From: Methylobacterium sp. WL1
GTDB taxonomy: Bacteria; Pseudomonadota; Alphaproteobacteria; Rhizobiales; Beijerinckiaceae
Direction: 5' to 3'
Assembly: GCF_008000895.1 (NCBI RefSeq)
Contig: NZ_CP042823.1
Span: forward strand, 3,190,001-3,254,000
DNA: 64,000 nt
The translations under genes were made by a program, and so were the position numbers. The notes below the pieces were generated by a model that saw only the letters and a list, made by a program, of their open reading frames with translations, was not told the DNA's origin and searched no databases. Below are positions 9,743 through 17,491 of the stretch, in pieces (the first letter of the stretch is position 1; each line of letters starts with the position of its first letter).

Positions 9743-9770
9743 CCGATGCAAGGTTTGATTTTCGCATCGG
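9743..9770 (-). terminator. Inverted repeat downstream of the coiled-coil gene
   Basis: CCGATGC and GCATCGG (9743-9749, 9764-9770) can pair around a 14-base AT-rich loop. On the minus strand it follows the stop at 9836 by about 65 bases and is followed by GATTAAAT. It is a weak terminator candidate. Confidence 0.3.
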
Positions 9771-9835
9771 AGACGACGGATCGCTGGTCCGGCCGGCTGC
9801 CGCCGGAATGCTCCGCGCCCTCGATACTGCCGCCG

Positions 9836-10045
9836 TCACCCGGTTCCGATGTTCCGCCGCGCCAGCCGTTCGGACTCGGCCCGCCAGGCATCACGCTCGT
9901 CCTGAACCGTCTCGATCCGGGCATGCAGATGGCCCGCGTCGATCGCCGTCTCCATCAACATGTCCTGGGCGGCAGCGAGCTGAGCCCGCAACTCGGCGTT
10001 CTCGGTGGCCAGCGCCAGAAGGAGAGCGGCCACGTCATCACCCAT
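9836..10045 (-). CDS. Small coiled-coil protein of unknown function
   Basis: Predicted 69-residue soluble protein. Nearly the whole length is heptad-like helix: LATENAELRAQLAAAQDML and then RIETVQDERDAWRAESERLA. ATG 10045 has AGGGG a few bases upstream and codon use agrees with neighbouring genes. I recognise no family. It is separated by 106 bp from the PanE-like reductase upstream. Small size makes the call moderate. Confidence 0.55.
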   Translation of the reverse strand: MGDDVAALLLALATENAELRAQLAAAQDMLMETAIDAGHLHARIETVQDERDAWRAESERLARRNIGTG

Positions 10046-10151
10046 TCATGCCCCTCGCCGCGCGCCAGAGCGGGCGGATCTACCCTGGAGCGCGATCGGC
10101 TACAACCGTATCCGGCAAACCATCCAGCGGTGTTGCCGACGCCGCGCCCGG

Positions 10152-11201
10152 TCAGCCCTCGATCACCCGCTCGTCGAGCTTCCGGTCGACGATCTGGACC
10201 GTGCGGTCGATCTCTGCATCGGGCATGTCCAGCTGGTGTGAGATCAGCTTCACCAGCAGGTCGACGCGCTCGATGAACGGCGTGCCGTTCGCCACCGCCC
10301 GCGCCGCGGAGGACGGCTTGAGCAGGCTCTCCGCGGCCTTGGCGTATTTCTCGAACGGGACCTGGTCCTGCGGATCCGCGCCGAGCTTGCGCGCGATGGC
10401 GTCGACATGCTCGTAAATGGCGCGGGATTTGGCCAGGTCACCGTGCACGGCGTCGCGGATCGATTGCGGCTCCTTCGGGGTGATGCAGCGGTAGTTGCCG
10501 GTGAGCAGCATCGACCACTTCGCCAGCGGAACGAACAGCGAATCGAACACCTTGAGCTTCACCGGCACATCGTGGCCGTCGAGGCGGACGGCGTCGATAT
10601 CCGCCTCCAGCTCGCGCAGCAGCCGGTTGTGGGCCTCGTCGGCGAAGGTCGCTGCCTTGAAGTTGGTGGGCAGGCCGACATGGAGCACGTTCGCACCCTC
10701 GTCCGGCGGACGGAACGCCTGGGGATCGGGCGAGCAGAGGGACACAAGCCCCGGCTCGAAGCGATCCCAGACGCCGGCATTCGTGAAGGCGTTGTCGAGG
10801 TCCATGGCGGCTAGGGTCGGGATCCGCTTGAGATACGGCAGCGGCGGCATGTTCATGATCGACAGGCACGGCAGCTTGGCCGCCGCGATCTTGATCATCA
10901 ACACCCGGATCGTGTGGTTGTTGTACTGCGGCTCCTGCATGGCAAGGCCGACGAGGTCGTAGCGCGACGGATCGATGTCTTCCGGCGGCGCGGCGTCGAG
11001 GGTGCCGGGCAGGTCGCGCGACAGGATTGCGCGGTGGTTCGGCTCGTCGCGCAGCTTGATGCGGACTTCTGTCCCCTCCTGGTTGATCAGGTCCGCGGTC
11101 TTGCGGCGGCACACCAGGGTCACGTTGTGACCGGCCATCAGGAGCTTGGTGCCCAGCAGGGAGCCGTATGAGGCGCCCAGGATCAGGATGTTGCGCGGCA
11201 T
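10152..11201 (-). CDS. Ketopantoate reductase (PanE/ApbA)-like protein
   Basis: NAD(P)-binding protein of 349 residues. The N-terminus NILILGASYGSLLGTKLLMAGHN is a Rossmann nucleotide-binding motif with the PanE-style spacing, followed by VTLVCRRKTA. The middle (LLTGNYRC, about residue 230) and the C-terminal helices resemble the ApbA C-terminal domain. It is longer than E. coli PanE (303), and the classical catalytic Lys/Asn/Glu set is not obvious to me, so true ketopantoate reductase activity is uncertain. GGAG precedes ATG 11201. A perfect TGGTATACCA palindrome about 135 bp upstream may be its operator. Confidence 0.75.
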   Translation of the reverse strand: MPRNILILGASYGSLLGTKLLMAGHNVTLVCRRKTADLINQEGTEVRIKLRDEPNHRAILSRDLPGTLDAAPPEDIDPSRYDLVGLAMQEPQYNNHTIRVLMIKIAAAKLPCLSIMNMPPLPYLKRIPTLAAMDLDNAFTNAGVWDRFEPGLVSLCSPDPQAFRPPDEGANVLHVGLPTNFKAATFADEAHNRLLRELEADIDAVRLDGHDVPVKLKVFDSLFVPLAKWSMLLTGNYRCITPKEPQSIRDAVHGDLAKSRAIYEHVDAIARKLGADPQDQVPFEKYAKAAESLLKPSSAARAVANGTPFIERVDLLVKLISHQLDMPDAEIDRTVQIVDRKLDERVIEG

Positions 11202-11681
11202 GCTTCCACTCCCAACGTTCGGCTTCGTCTTATCGCGCGACCGGCCCGCTGGCGTACGGGTTGAAGTGGTCTACGGATCGGCTCGAGCCGTGTGGGGAGC
11301 AGCGTAGCGAAGCTTGTCTGGAGATGCCACTCCACTGGTATACCAAATAATTTTCAGTGCGATGCACGAAACATTTTCGGTGGGCGAGCGCGCTTGCGGC
11401 TTCCCTAAAGGATCGAATCGCGTTGTGCTTGATCGGCAGGATTGCGGAGGCGGGCGATCCGACGTTGCATACGGGCTCGAACACGCGCGCGAGCGGCGAG
11501 CGCACCGCGCGGCCAAATACGCCAACGATGCGAAATCGAACGCCGACACTCGTCCCGGCAACCCGGGAGCTGGCCAGTCACTCAAAGACGTCGCGCCCTA
11601 CGCAGACGGCGTTCGGGGCCACGAGGACTTATAATATCAGAGAATGATTACGTCGACACCATCAACCGCTTAGCGGAAGGA
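11202..11681. other. Gene-free gap before tRNA-Phe
   Basis: About 480 bp containing a short AT-rich patch (about 11335-11385) and a palindrome at 11336-11345. Small open frames exist on both strands but none has a start signal, recognisable domain or normal codon bias. The promoter of the PanE-like gene should be in the left part. Confidence 0.4.
11336..11345. promoter_or_regulatory. Palindrome TGGTATACCA, GntR/FadR-type operator candidate
   Basis: A perfect 10-bp palindrome next to the AT-rich stretch AAATAATTTT. FadR-subfamily GntR regulators commonly bind TGGTnnACCA or TTGTATACAA type sites (established for the family). It lies about 135 bp upstream of the PanE-like gene; no GntR gene is visible in the window, so the regulator would act in trans. 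Confidence 0.4.
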
Positions 11682-11757
11682 TGGTGCCCAGGGGCGGGAT
11701 CGAACCACCGACACTGCGATTTTCAGTCGCATGCTCTACCAACTGAGCTACCTGGGC
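11682..11757 (-). tRNA. tRNA-Phe (anticodon GAA)
   Basis: Minus-strand cloverleaf of 76 nt starting GCCCAGGTAGCTCAGTTGG and ending CCTGGGCACCA, with CCA encoded. The anticodon loop CTGAAAA gives GAA. The T arm is GGTGGTTCGATCCCGCC. Acceptor and T stems pair fully. Confidence 0.97.
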
Positions 11758-11874
11758 GTCGTCCGGGCCGCTGTGGGTCTCGGACGCCGCGGGGTATAGT
11801 GAGGAGTTCGAGGCCTGTCCAGCCTTGCCGTGACATCGACGTGACGTGGGCGTCGGAAAATTTAGCCCGCGTCC

Positions 11875-12063
11875 TCAGCCCTCGTCTTCCGGCTCCGGCG
11901 GTGGAGCATCGGGATCGAGTTCCACCGGGATCGTGTAGCGCTCGTTCAGCCAGCGGCCGAGATCGACATCGGCGCAGCGCTGCGAGCAGAACGGCCGGAA
12001 CGGCTCGGTGGAGGGGCGCCGGCAGATCGGGCAGCGCTCCGGGTTCATCGGCCACGCGCTCAT
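11875..12063 (-). CDS. yacG: YacG, zinc-binding DNA gyrase inhibitor
   Basis: Small cytoplasmic protein of 62 residues. Its E. coli homologue binds GyrB and blocks DNA binding by gyrase. Four zinc ligands are visible: Cys11 and Cys14 in C-P-I-C, and Cys26 and Cys30 in FCSQRC, followed by [13 protein letters not shown], the second family signature. The tail is acidic and Pro-rich. Its ATG overlaps the Maf stop codon in an ATGA arrangement, so the two are translationally coupled. maf-yacG is a common alphaproteobacterial pair, usually behind infA; infA is not seen upstream here. Confidence 0.93.
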   Translation of the reverse strand: MSAWPMNPERCPICRRPSTEPFRPFCSQRCADVDLGRWLNERYTIPVELDPDAPPPEPEDEG

Positions 12064-12713
12064 GCCAGGCTCCCCCAGGCGGCGCGGACCGGATAGCCCT
12101 CGCCGTCGAGCAAGCTCATCGTCTCGTAGAGCGGCAGGCCGACCACGGCGCTATAGGAGCCGACGAGCTTCACCACGAAGGCGCCGGCCAAGCCCTGGAT
12201 CGCGTAGCCGCCCGCTTTGCCGCGCCACTCGCCCGAGGCGAGATAGCCCTGGATGTCGCGGCCGGAGAGGCGCTTGAAGCGCACGCGGGTCTCGACGATC
12301 CGCTCCCGCCGGCCGTTCGGCGACAGCAGGCAGATCGCCGTAAAGACCCGGTGCGGACGCCCGGACAGCAGGCGCAAGCAATCGGCAGCCTCGTCCGGAC
12401 TCTCCGCCTTCGGCAGGACGCGTCGCCCGACCGCGACGACCGTGTCGGCCGCGAGCAACCAGGTCGGGACCTTCTGGTCCTGATGGTGCAGGGCGGCTTC
12501 CGCGGCGGCGAGCTTGGTGCGGGCGAGGCGTCGGGCCAGTTCGCGCGGCGGCTCGGCCTTGCGCGGCGTCTCGTCGATGTCGGCGGGCAGGAGCGAATCC
12601 GGCTCGATACCGATCTGCTGCAGCAGCGCGAGGCGGCGCGGCGACCCGGAGGCGAGCACGAACCGGGTGGCCGGCCCCTGCGGCGCGCCGATCACTTCAG
12701 GTGTGGCGTCCAT
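12060..12713 (-). CDS. maf: Maf-like nucleoside triphosphate pyrophosphatase
   Basis: Cytoplasmic house-cleaning enzyme that hydrolyses non-canonical or modified NTPs to the monophosphate. 217 residues from ATG 12713 (an in-frame ATG at 12731 would add six residues). Motifs: [18 protein letters not shown] at the N-terminus, DIDETPRK, the catalytic region [28 protein letters not shown], and [13 protein letters not shown] near the C-terminus. Maf proteins divide into dTTP/UTP- and m7GTP-specific classes; I cannot assign which from reading alone. It overlaps yacG by four bases. Confidence 0.93.
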   Translation of the reverse strand: MDATPEVIGAPQGPATRFVLASGSPRRLALLQQIGIEPDSLLPADIDETPRKAEPPRELARRLARTKLAAAEAALHHQDQKVPTWLLAADTVVAVGRRVLPKAESPDEAADCLRLLSGRPHRVFTAICLLSPNGRRERIVETRVRFKRLSGRDIQGYLASGEWRGKAGGYAIQGLAGAFVVKLVGSYSAVVGLPLYETMSLLDGEGYPVRAAWGSLA

Positions 12714-12731
12714 GGTGTTCCGCTCGTACAT

Positions 12732-13257
12732 TCGGCCTGGAGCGCCTGCCGCCGGGGAGACCGGTCGGTGGCAGGCGCATCACGACAAGGGCATGGTCCG
12801 AGAGCGGTACGGGTGGGTCGAGGCCGCGCCGCAGCGCGGATGATCGCGCGAAAGGGTGGCGCGTCCCCATTCCGCCGGGACCGTCTCGATCTCTCACGCC
12901 TGATAAGGGATGGGGTCGGGCTTGTGAACCGGACCGATCGGAACCGGTGACGAGACGGCCTTCGTCGTGCGCCGGTGATCGGAGGCGTCCCGGCGCGCGG
13001 GGATCTCGATCCGCATCGACGCCCTGCGAAAACCGGCCGCCGGCATTCGGGATAATGCTCTCCAACACGTTGCCCAGTGCCGAAATCAGGACTCACCGCG
13101 CCGGGGCATGTGCATGGTCTGGTCCGATGCGGATATCGCCCGCCGGCCAAGACATAATTCGAACAGCTCAAGACAAAGTGAAGGTTTAAGGCGACGACGT
13201 AACCACGCGTTAACTAAACCCGGCGGAGTGTGCGGGCACCGAAACGGGGTCGAACCG
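12732..13257. other. Gene-free gap upstream of maf
   Basis: About 525 bp without a recognisable gene. Open frames here are long only because of high GC and have no start signal or domain. The right end (13140-13225) is AT-richer, with TTTAAGG and GTTAACTAAA, and looks like a promoter for the small gene at 13258. infA, which often precedes maf, is not present. Confidence 0.4.
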
Positions 13258-13467
13258 ATGCTGAACGCTGATCCGCTTCTGGCACGTCCGAAGCTCGTGA
13301 ATGCGACGCTGCTCGCCCACACTCTGGATGGGCTGAGGCCACAGGTCAGGTCCTCGGCCGAGATGTGGCGGGTGCTGACGGACCATTACGTGGTGGATCT
13401 GGACGACGTCGCAGCCCTGCTCCCGGCGGCCGAACCCGAGACCCAGTGGCTTTCGTCTCGGGACTGA
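13258..13467 (+). CDS. Small protein of unknown function
   Basis: Predicted 69-residue soluble protein starting MLNADPLLARP and ending ETQWLSSRD. Codon use is like that of neighbouring genes, with high GC third positions through the centre. An AT-rich promoter-like stretch lies just upstream. No domain, membrane segment or signal peptide is visible. Upstream in-frame starts exist but would read through unlikely sequence. Confidence 0.5.
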   Translation: MLNADPLLARPKLVNATLLAHTLDGLRPQVRSSAEMWRVLTDHYVVDLDDVAALLPAAEPETQWLSSRD

Positions 13468-13629
13468 GCCCGATTAAATCCGATTCTTCACGACAGACGA
13501 GCGCGGCTGGCACGCCGCGTGCTTTGAGATAGCCGATCAAGGCAAGGAAACACCCAGGCAACGACAACGCGGCGGCTCGGACGCCAGAGCACCCCGCGGA
13601 CCCTTCGATCCACGAAGCTGAGGTCCGTC

Positions 13630-13875
13630 ATGTCCGAACTGTTGTCCGTCGCCCTGGTCTGTGCCGGCACCCTGCTGGCGCAGGATTGCTCCCGCGACAC
13701 CGCCCTCGACATCATCATCGCGCCGGCACACTCACCGATGGAATGCCTGATGCATGCCCAGACCATGGCGGCTCAGGCCGGCTTGCCCGGTGGCGGCGAC
13801 CGCTACCTCAAGATCGCCTGCGAGCATCGCCGCACCGAAGCCGAGCCCTTCCGGGTCGTCCGCCGCGCCTCGTAG
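13630..13875 (+). CDS. Small, possibly exported protein, Methylobacterium-type
   Basis: 81 residues. The N-terminus MSELLSVALVCAGTLLAQDC is a short hydrophobic segment that could be a signal peptide or anchor. Cysteines occur at CSRDTALDI, MECLMHAQ and IACEHRR. The pattern of a hydrophobic N-terminus, a CSRDTA motif and PxECLMxxQ is one I recall from small hypothetical proteins of Methylobacterium; that is memory of a family, not a search. No function can be proposed. It stands alone, between another small gene and the phosphomannomutase remnant. Confidence 0.6.
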   Translation: MSELLSVALVCAGTLLAQDCSRDTALDIIIAPAHSPMECLMHAQTMAAQAGLPGGGDRYLKIACEHRRTEAEPFRVVRRAS

Positions 13876-13949
13876 GACGGACTGACCTTCAGCGAGACGA
13901 GATGTTTGGTAAGCTCCGCCGCAGATCGGTGGTCGAGCCAAGTCACACG

Positions 13950-14977
13950 AAGTTTTGCTGACCTGAAGCGGACAGGACCTCAAGTCGCGGGCGAAGCCGC
14001 TGACCTGCAAGCGCGAGGTTGTGGCCACCTGCGGCAACGGCACCGCGGGTGCTTTCGCACCGCGCCTGCTGGGGGCGCCGGGCATCGAGGTCGTGCCGCT
14101 GGACGTGGACCCGGACGGCTCGTTCCCGCGCTACAATCAGAACTCCGATGGCATGGTGATGCTCCACGCCATCGCGCACGCGGTCACAGGAGCACGGCGT
14201 CGATGTCGACCTCGGCTTCGACGCCGCCCGCTGCGGGGTCGTGGATAACGAGGGCGAGGAGCTCTCTGCCGACACGATCGGCGTGATGCTGGCGCGCGAC
14301 CTCGGCAAGCACGATCCCGGCTCGACCTTCGTGGTCGTCTTGAAATCGGCCGGGCTCTTCCACATCGCCCAGAGCTGCAGGCTCCGGCGATCGAGACCGA
14401 TCACCAAAAGGCCGGCCCCAGGTCCATCAGACGGAAGGTGAACGAGCTCGGAGCGCTGGCGGGCATCGAGAAGTCCGGCCACTTCGTCTTCAACGAGCCG
14501 ATCAGGCGCACCTGCGACGACGGCCTGATCACCGCCATCGCGGTGCTGGAGATGCTCGACCGCAACCCCGGGACGTCGATGGCCGACCTCTACCGGCGAC
14601 TGCCGGATTCTTCTACCGGGCGTTGTCGAAGTCCTGGGGCTTGCCGACCATGTCACCCCATCGTCCCGACGACGTGACGTACCGGGTCGTGGAGACCGTC
14701 ACCGCGGTTGCGCGCCATGAGGGACGCGCGAGCCGATCGCCGGTTCGAAGACCGTCGATCTCGTCACCGTCAACGGCGTACGCATCACCACCGAGGACAG
14801 TACCTGGGGCCTCGTGCGCGCGTCGTCCAACAAGCCGGAGCTGGTCGTGGTGATCGAAAGCCCGGCTTCCGAAGAGCGCCTGCCGCCATGTTCGAGGCCG
14901 TGAATGCGATCCTGCGGGAGAATACCCAAATCGGCGCCTACAACCAGACAATCTGCGCTGGCCGGCACCTGTTTTGA
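13950..14977 (+). pseudogene. Shattered phosphomannomutase/phosphoglucomutase gene
   Basis: Successive fragments in different frames reconstruct the C-terminal two thirds of an alpha-D-phosphohexomutase. The order is VATCGNGTAGAFAPRLL, then DVDLGFDAARCGVVDNEGEE after a frame change near 14190. Next come NELGALAGIEKSGHFVFNEP, then LPTMSPHRPDDVTYRVVE, then TVNGVRITTEDSTWGLVRAS, and finally RENTQIGAYNQTI. At least four frame changes are needed. The region with the catalytic phosphoserine is absent. The metal-binding DGDGDR loop is destroyed (the reading there is FDAARCG). It cannot make an active enzyme. It lies directly upstream of phaZ. Confidence 0.9.
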
Positions 14978-15206
14978 TCCACCGCGCGGTGCTACGGCCG
15001 TGCGGCGGGTGTCCAGTTTAGAGCTGGTACATCAAAGCCACGGCCTCCGCTTTCCTGTTGGTATGCACCCTCTGGGCGGTTGCAGCCTCCGTGCCGCCGG
15101 CAGATGCTCTCCGGCCATGCTGATGCAGTCCACATCCCGGCATCCGCCCGAGTTTGCCGTCCCGATCGCCCGCGTGTCGGGCCGGGCGCCCGCGAGTGCC
15201 CGCCCG

Positions 15207-16415
15207 ATGATGTACGACGCGTTCGACCTGCAGACCGACCTCGCCGCCCAGACGCGGGCCTGGGGACGGATGCTGAACGACGCCTGGTCGCCCTGGATCC
15301 GATGGAGCGAGCCGGCCCGTTGGATGTCGGCCAACGCGCGCATGATGATGCGGATGGGCCTGACCTTCGCGCGGCCCGCCTACGGGATCGATTCGGTCAC
15401 CGTCGGCAACCGGAGCGTGCCGGTCAGCGAGGAAGCCGTCACGGTCACGCCGTTCGGCACGCTGCTGCACTTCAAGAAGGACATCCACACCGAGCAGCCC
15501 AAGGTGCTGCTGGTCGCGCCGCTGTCGGGCCACTTCGCGACGCTGCTGCGCGCCACCGTGCGCGTGATGCTGCCCGATCACGACGTCTACATCACCGACT
15601 GGCACAACGCCCGGGACATCCCCCTCTCGGCTGGCCGGTTCGGCTTCGACGAGTATGTCGCGCACCTGATCCAGTTCCTCCAAGTCATGGGCGAGGGATC
15701 GCACGTGGTGGCGGTCTGCCAGCCGACTGTGCAGGCGCTGGTCGCCGCCGCCGCGATGGCGCAGGCGAAGGATGCGGCCGCCCCGCGCAGCATGACGCTG
15801 ATGGCCGGCCCGGTGGATTGCCGGATCAACCCGACCGGGGTGAACGAACTCGCGACCTCGAAACCGATCGCATGGTTCGAGAAGAACCTGATCGCCACGG
15901 TCCCGTCGCGTCACAAGGGCGCCGGCCGAAAGGTTTATCCGGGCTTCGTGCAGGTCTCGGCGTTCATGTCGATGAACGCCAAGCGCCACGTGCAGGGCCA
16001 CAACGACCTGTTCTGGCACATGGCCAACGGCGAGGAGTCCAAGGCCGAGGCGATCGAGACCTTCTACGACGAGTATTTCGCCGTCCTCGACCTCGCGGCC
16101 GAGTTTTACCTGGAAACGGTCAAGACTGTGTTCCAGGACTATACGCTCGCCAAGAACGAGCTGACATACCGGGGCGAGCCGATCGACTTGGGATCGATCA
16201 AGCGCACCGCGCTGATGACCGTCGAAGGCGAGCGGGACGACATCTGCGCCCCGGGTCAGACCATGGCGGCGCACGACCTCTGTACCGGGCTCGCCCCCTA
16301 CATGCGGACGCACCACCTTCAAGCCGGCGTCGGCCATTATGGCGTCTTTGCCGGAAAGCGCTGGGAAACGCAGATCTACCCGCAGGTGCGCAACTTCATC
16401 CAGGCGCACAATTGA
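15207..16415 (+). CDS. phaZ: Intracellular polyhydroxyalkanoate depolymerase
   Basis: Enzyme that mobilises stored PHB granules, releasing 3-hydroxybutyrate oligomers in the cytoplasm. From ATG 15207 it has 402 residues, and its start MMYDAFDLQ aligns with the MLYQLHEFQ start of Ralstonia PhaZ1; an upstream ATG (15117) would give 432. Conserved blocks: VLLVAPLSGHFATLLR, VYITDWHNAR and the lipase-box variant VAVCQPT with nucleophile Cys171. Further on are RKVYPGFVQ, FYDEYFAVLDLAAEFYL, LMTVEGERDDI and GHYGVFAGKRW. It connects functionally with the 3-hydroxybutyryl-CoA dehydrogenase at 24058, as both act in C4/PHB metabolism. Confidence 0.92.
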   Translation: MMYDAFDLQTDLAAQTRAWGRMLNDAWSPWIRWSEPARWMSANARMMMRMGLTFARPAYGIDSVTVGNRSVPVSEEAVTVTPFGTLLHFKKDIHTEQPKVLLVAPLSGHFATLLRATVRVMLPDHDVYITDWHNARDIPLSAGRFGFDEYVAHLIQFLQVMGEGSHVVAVCQPTVQALVAAAAMAQAKDAAAPRSMTLMAGPVDCRINPTGVNELATSKPIAWFEKNLIATVPSRHKGAGRKVYPGFVQVSAFMSMNAKRHVQGHNDLFWHMANGEESKAEAIETFYDEYFAVLDLAAEFYLETVKTVFQDYTLAKNELTYRGEPIDLGSIKRTALMTVEGERDDICAPGQTMAAHDLCTGLAPYMRTHHLQAGVGHYGVFAGKRWETQIYPQVRNFIQAHN

Positions 16416-16425
16416 AGATCGGCAG

Positions 16426-16451
16426 CTGCCGGACGGGCGTCGTCCCGGCAG
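16426..16451 (+). terminator. Terminator candidate after phaZ
   Basis: CTGCCGGAC and GTCCCGGCAG pair with one bulged base, 11 bases after the phaZ stop, followed by AAATTT. The sequence supports a GC stem; the U-run is short. Confidence 0.45.
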
Positions 16452-16580
16452 GCCAAATTTAATCGGAAATCGTTGAAGTTGGCTGATAGGCTGATCTAAG
16501 CGCAAGCTTGAAGCAGCCTTTGTTCATTAGCCACGTCCTTCGAGCCTCAGCGGGGCTCGTTCAGAGAAGGACGTGTGGTC

Positions 16581-17357
16581 ATGCGCGACCTGCGCACAGC
16601 AAAATACGAGCGGTTCAGGTCCGCTCTACAAGCGCCATTTGATCAGGAGCCGAACAGGACATTTCCGATTTTTACGACAGATCGACATTTCGATTTACGT
16701 GATTACGAGAGTGAGAGCGCCAATCACGAAGTTGAAATGTTCGTGAACTTGGTTCGGGCTTGCCCCGACGAGCTATTTCTCGATCTGGGCTGCGGCTACC
16801 GCGAACGCACCTTCGAAAATTGCCTCTACCTGGAGGTCTATCCATCCCGTTCTGCCGATTTGATCGTCGAGCCGAACTGTCTTTATCCGATACGATCGGG
16901 GACTTTATCGGGAGTCGGATGTTTCGCGGTTCTTGAGCACACGCGCAAGCCGTGGCTCGTGATCGAAGAGATCGCACGGATGCTCAAGCCGGGCGGTCAA
17001 GTTTTCATCGATTGGCCGTTTCTGCAGCCAGTCCACGGCTATCCGTCTCATTATTTTAATGCGACCCGCGAAGGATTGATCAGCCTGTTCGAGGACAACG
17101 GGTTCAAGACGGACATGGCCTATACTGGCGCCCACCAGACGGCGGCCTACACGATCCAGTGGATCCTCGGGCGTTTCGCCCATCACCTCATCGATCCGCA
17201 GCTCCGCCACGATTTCTCGCGCCTGACGGTCAGTGACATGGTCTCGATGGATCAGCAGGATCCCGTGTGGTGGAAATTCCTGAATGCGCTTCCGCCGGAC
17301 GCCTTCTCAGAGCTGGCATGCGGCAACATGCTGGTGGCGACCAAGGCGACCACGTAG
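16581..17357 (+). CDS. Class I SAM-dependent methyltransferase
   Basis: 258-residue cytoplasmic methyltransferase. The SAM-binding motif I is LFLDLGCGYRE (about residue 68), later motifs are GCFAVLEHTRKPW and EIARMLKPGGQVFIDWPF. The C-terminal part is helical (QWILGRFAHHLIDPQL). ATG 16581 lies nine bases after AGAAGGA and is preferred over GTG 16575. Acceptor unknown; the motif II/III arrangement resembles methyltransferases of polysaccharide or sugar modification clusters, but no such cluster adjoins. Codons carry noticeably more A/T in third position than the neighbours, suggesting acquisition by transfer. Confidence 0.8.
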   Translation: MRDLRTAKYERFRSALQAPFDQEPNRTFPIFTTDRHFDLRDYESESANHEVEMFVNLVRACPDELFLDLGCGYRERTFENCLYLEVYPSRSADLIVEPNCLYPIRSGTLSGVGCFAVLEHTRKPWLVIEEIARMLKPGGQVFIDWPFLQPVHGYPSHYFNATREGLISLFEDNGFKTDMAYTGAHQTAAYTIQWILGRFAHHLIDPQLRHDFSRLTVSDMVSMDQQDPVWWKFLNALPPDAFSELACGNMLVATKATT

Positions 17358-17491
17358 CCCACGCTCTGAGACCATCGCGCCGATTTGACCCGCCGACTGA
17401 CCCGGCCCACCATGCTAGCCTCTTGGTGTCGGAACCCAGATCCTCTCGGGCACCTCCGATATATCCTCGCGATTGAGGCGGAACGGTCGGC

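Noticed and set aside
11271..11634. Small open frames before tRNA-Phe
   Set aside because: No start signal, no domain, codon use unlike neighbouring genes.
12701..13189. Open frames in the gap upstream of maf, considered as infA
   Set aside because: None shows the IF-1 start or OB-fold motifs.
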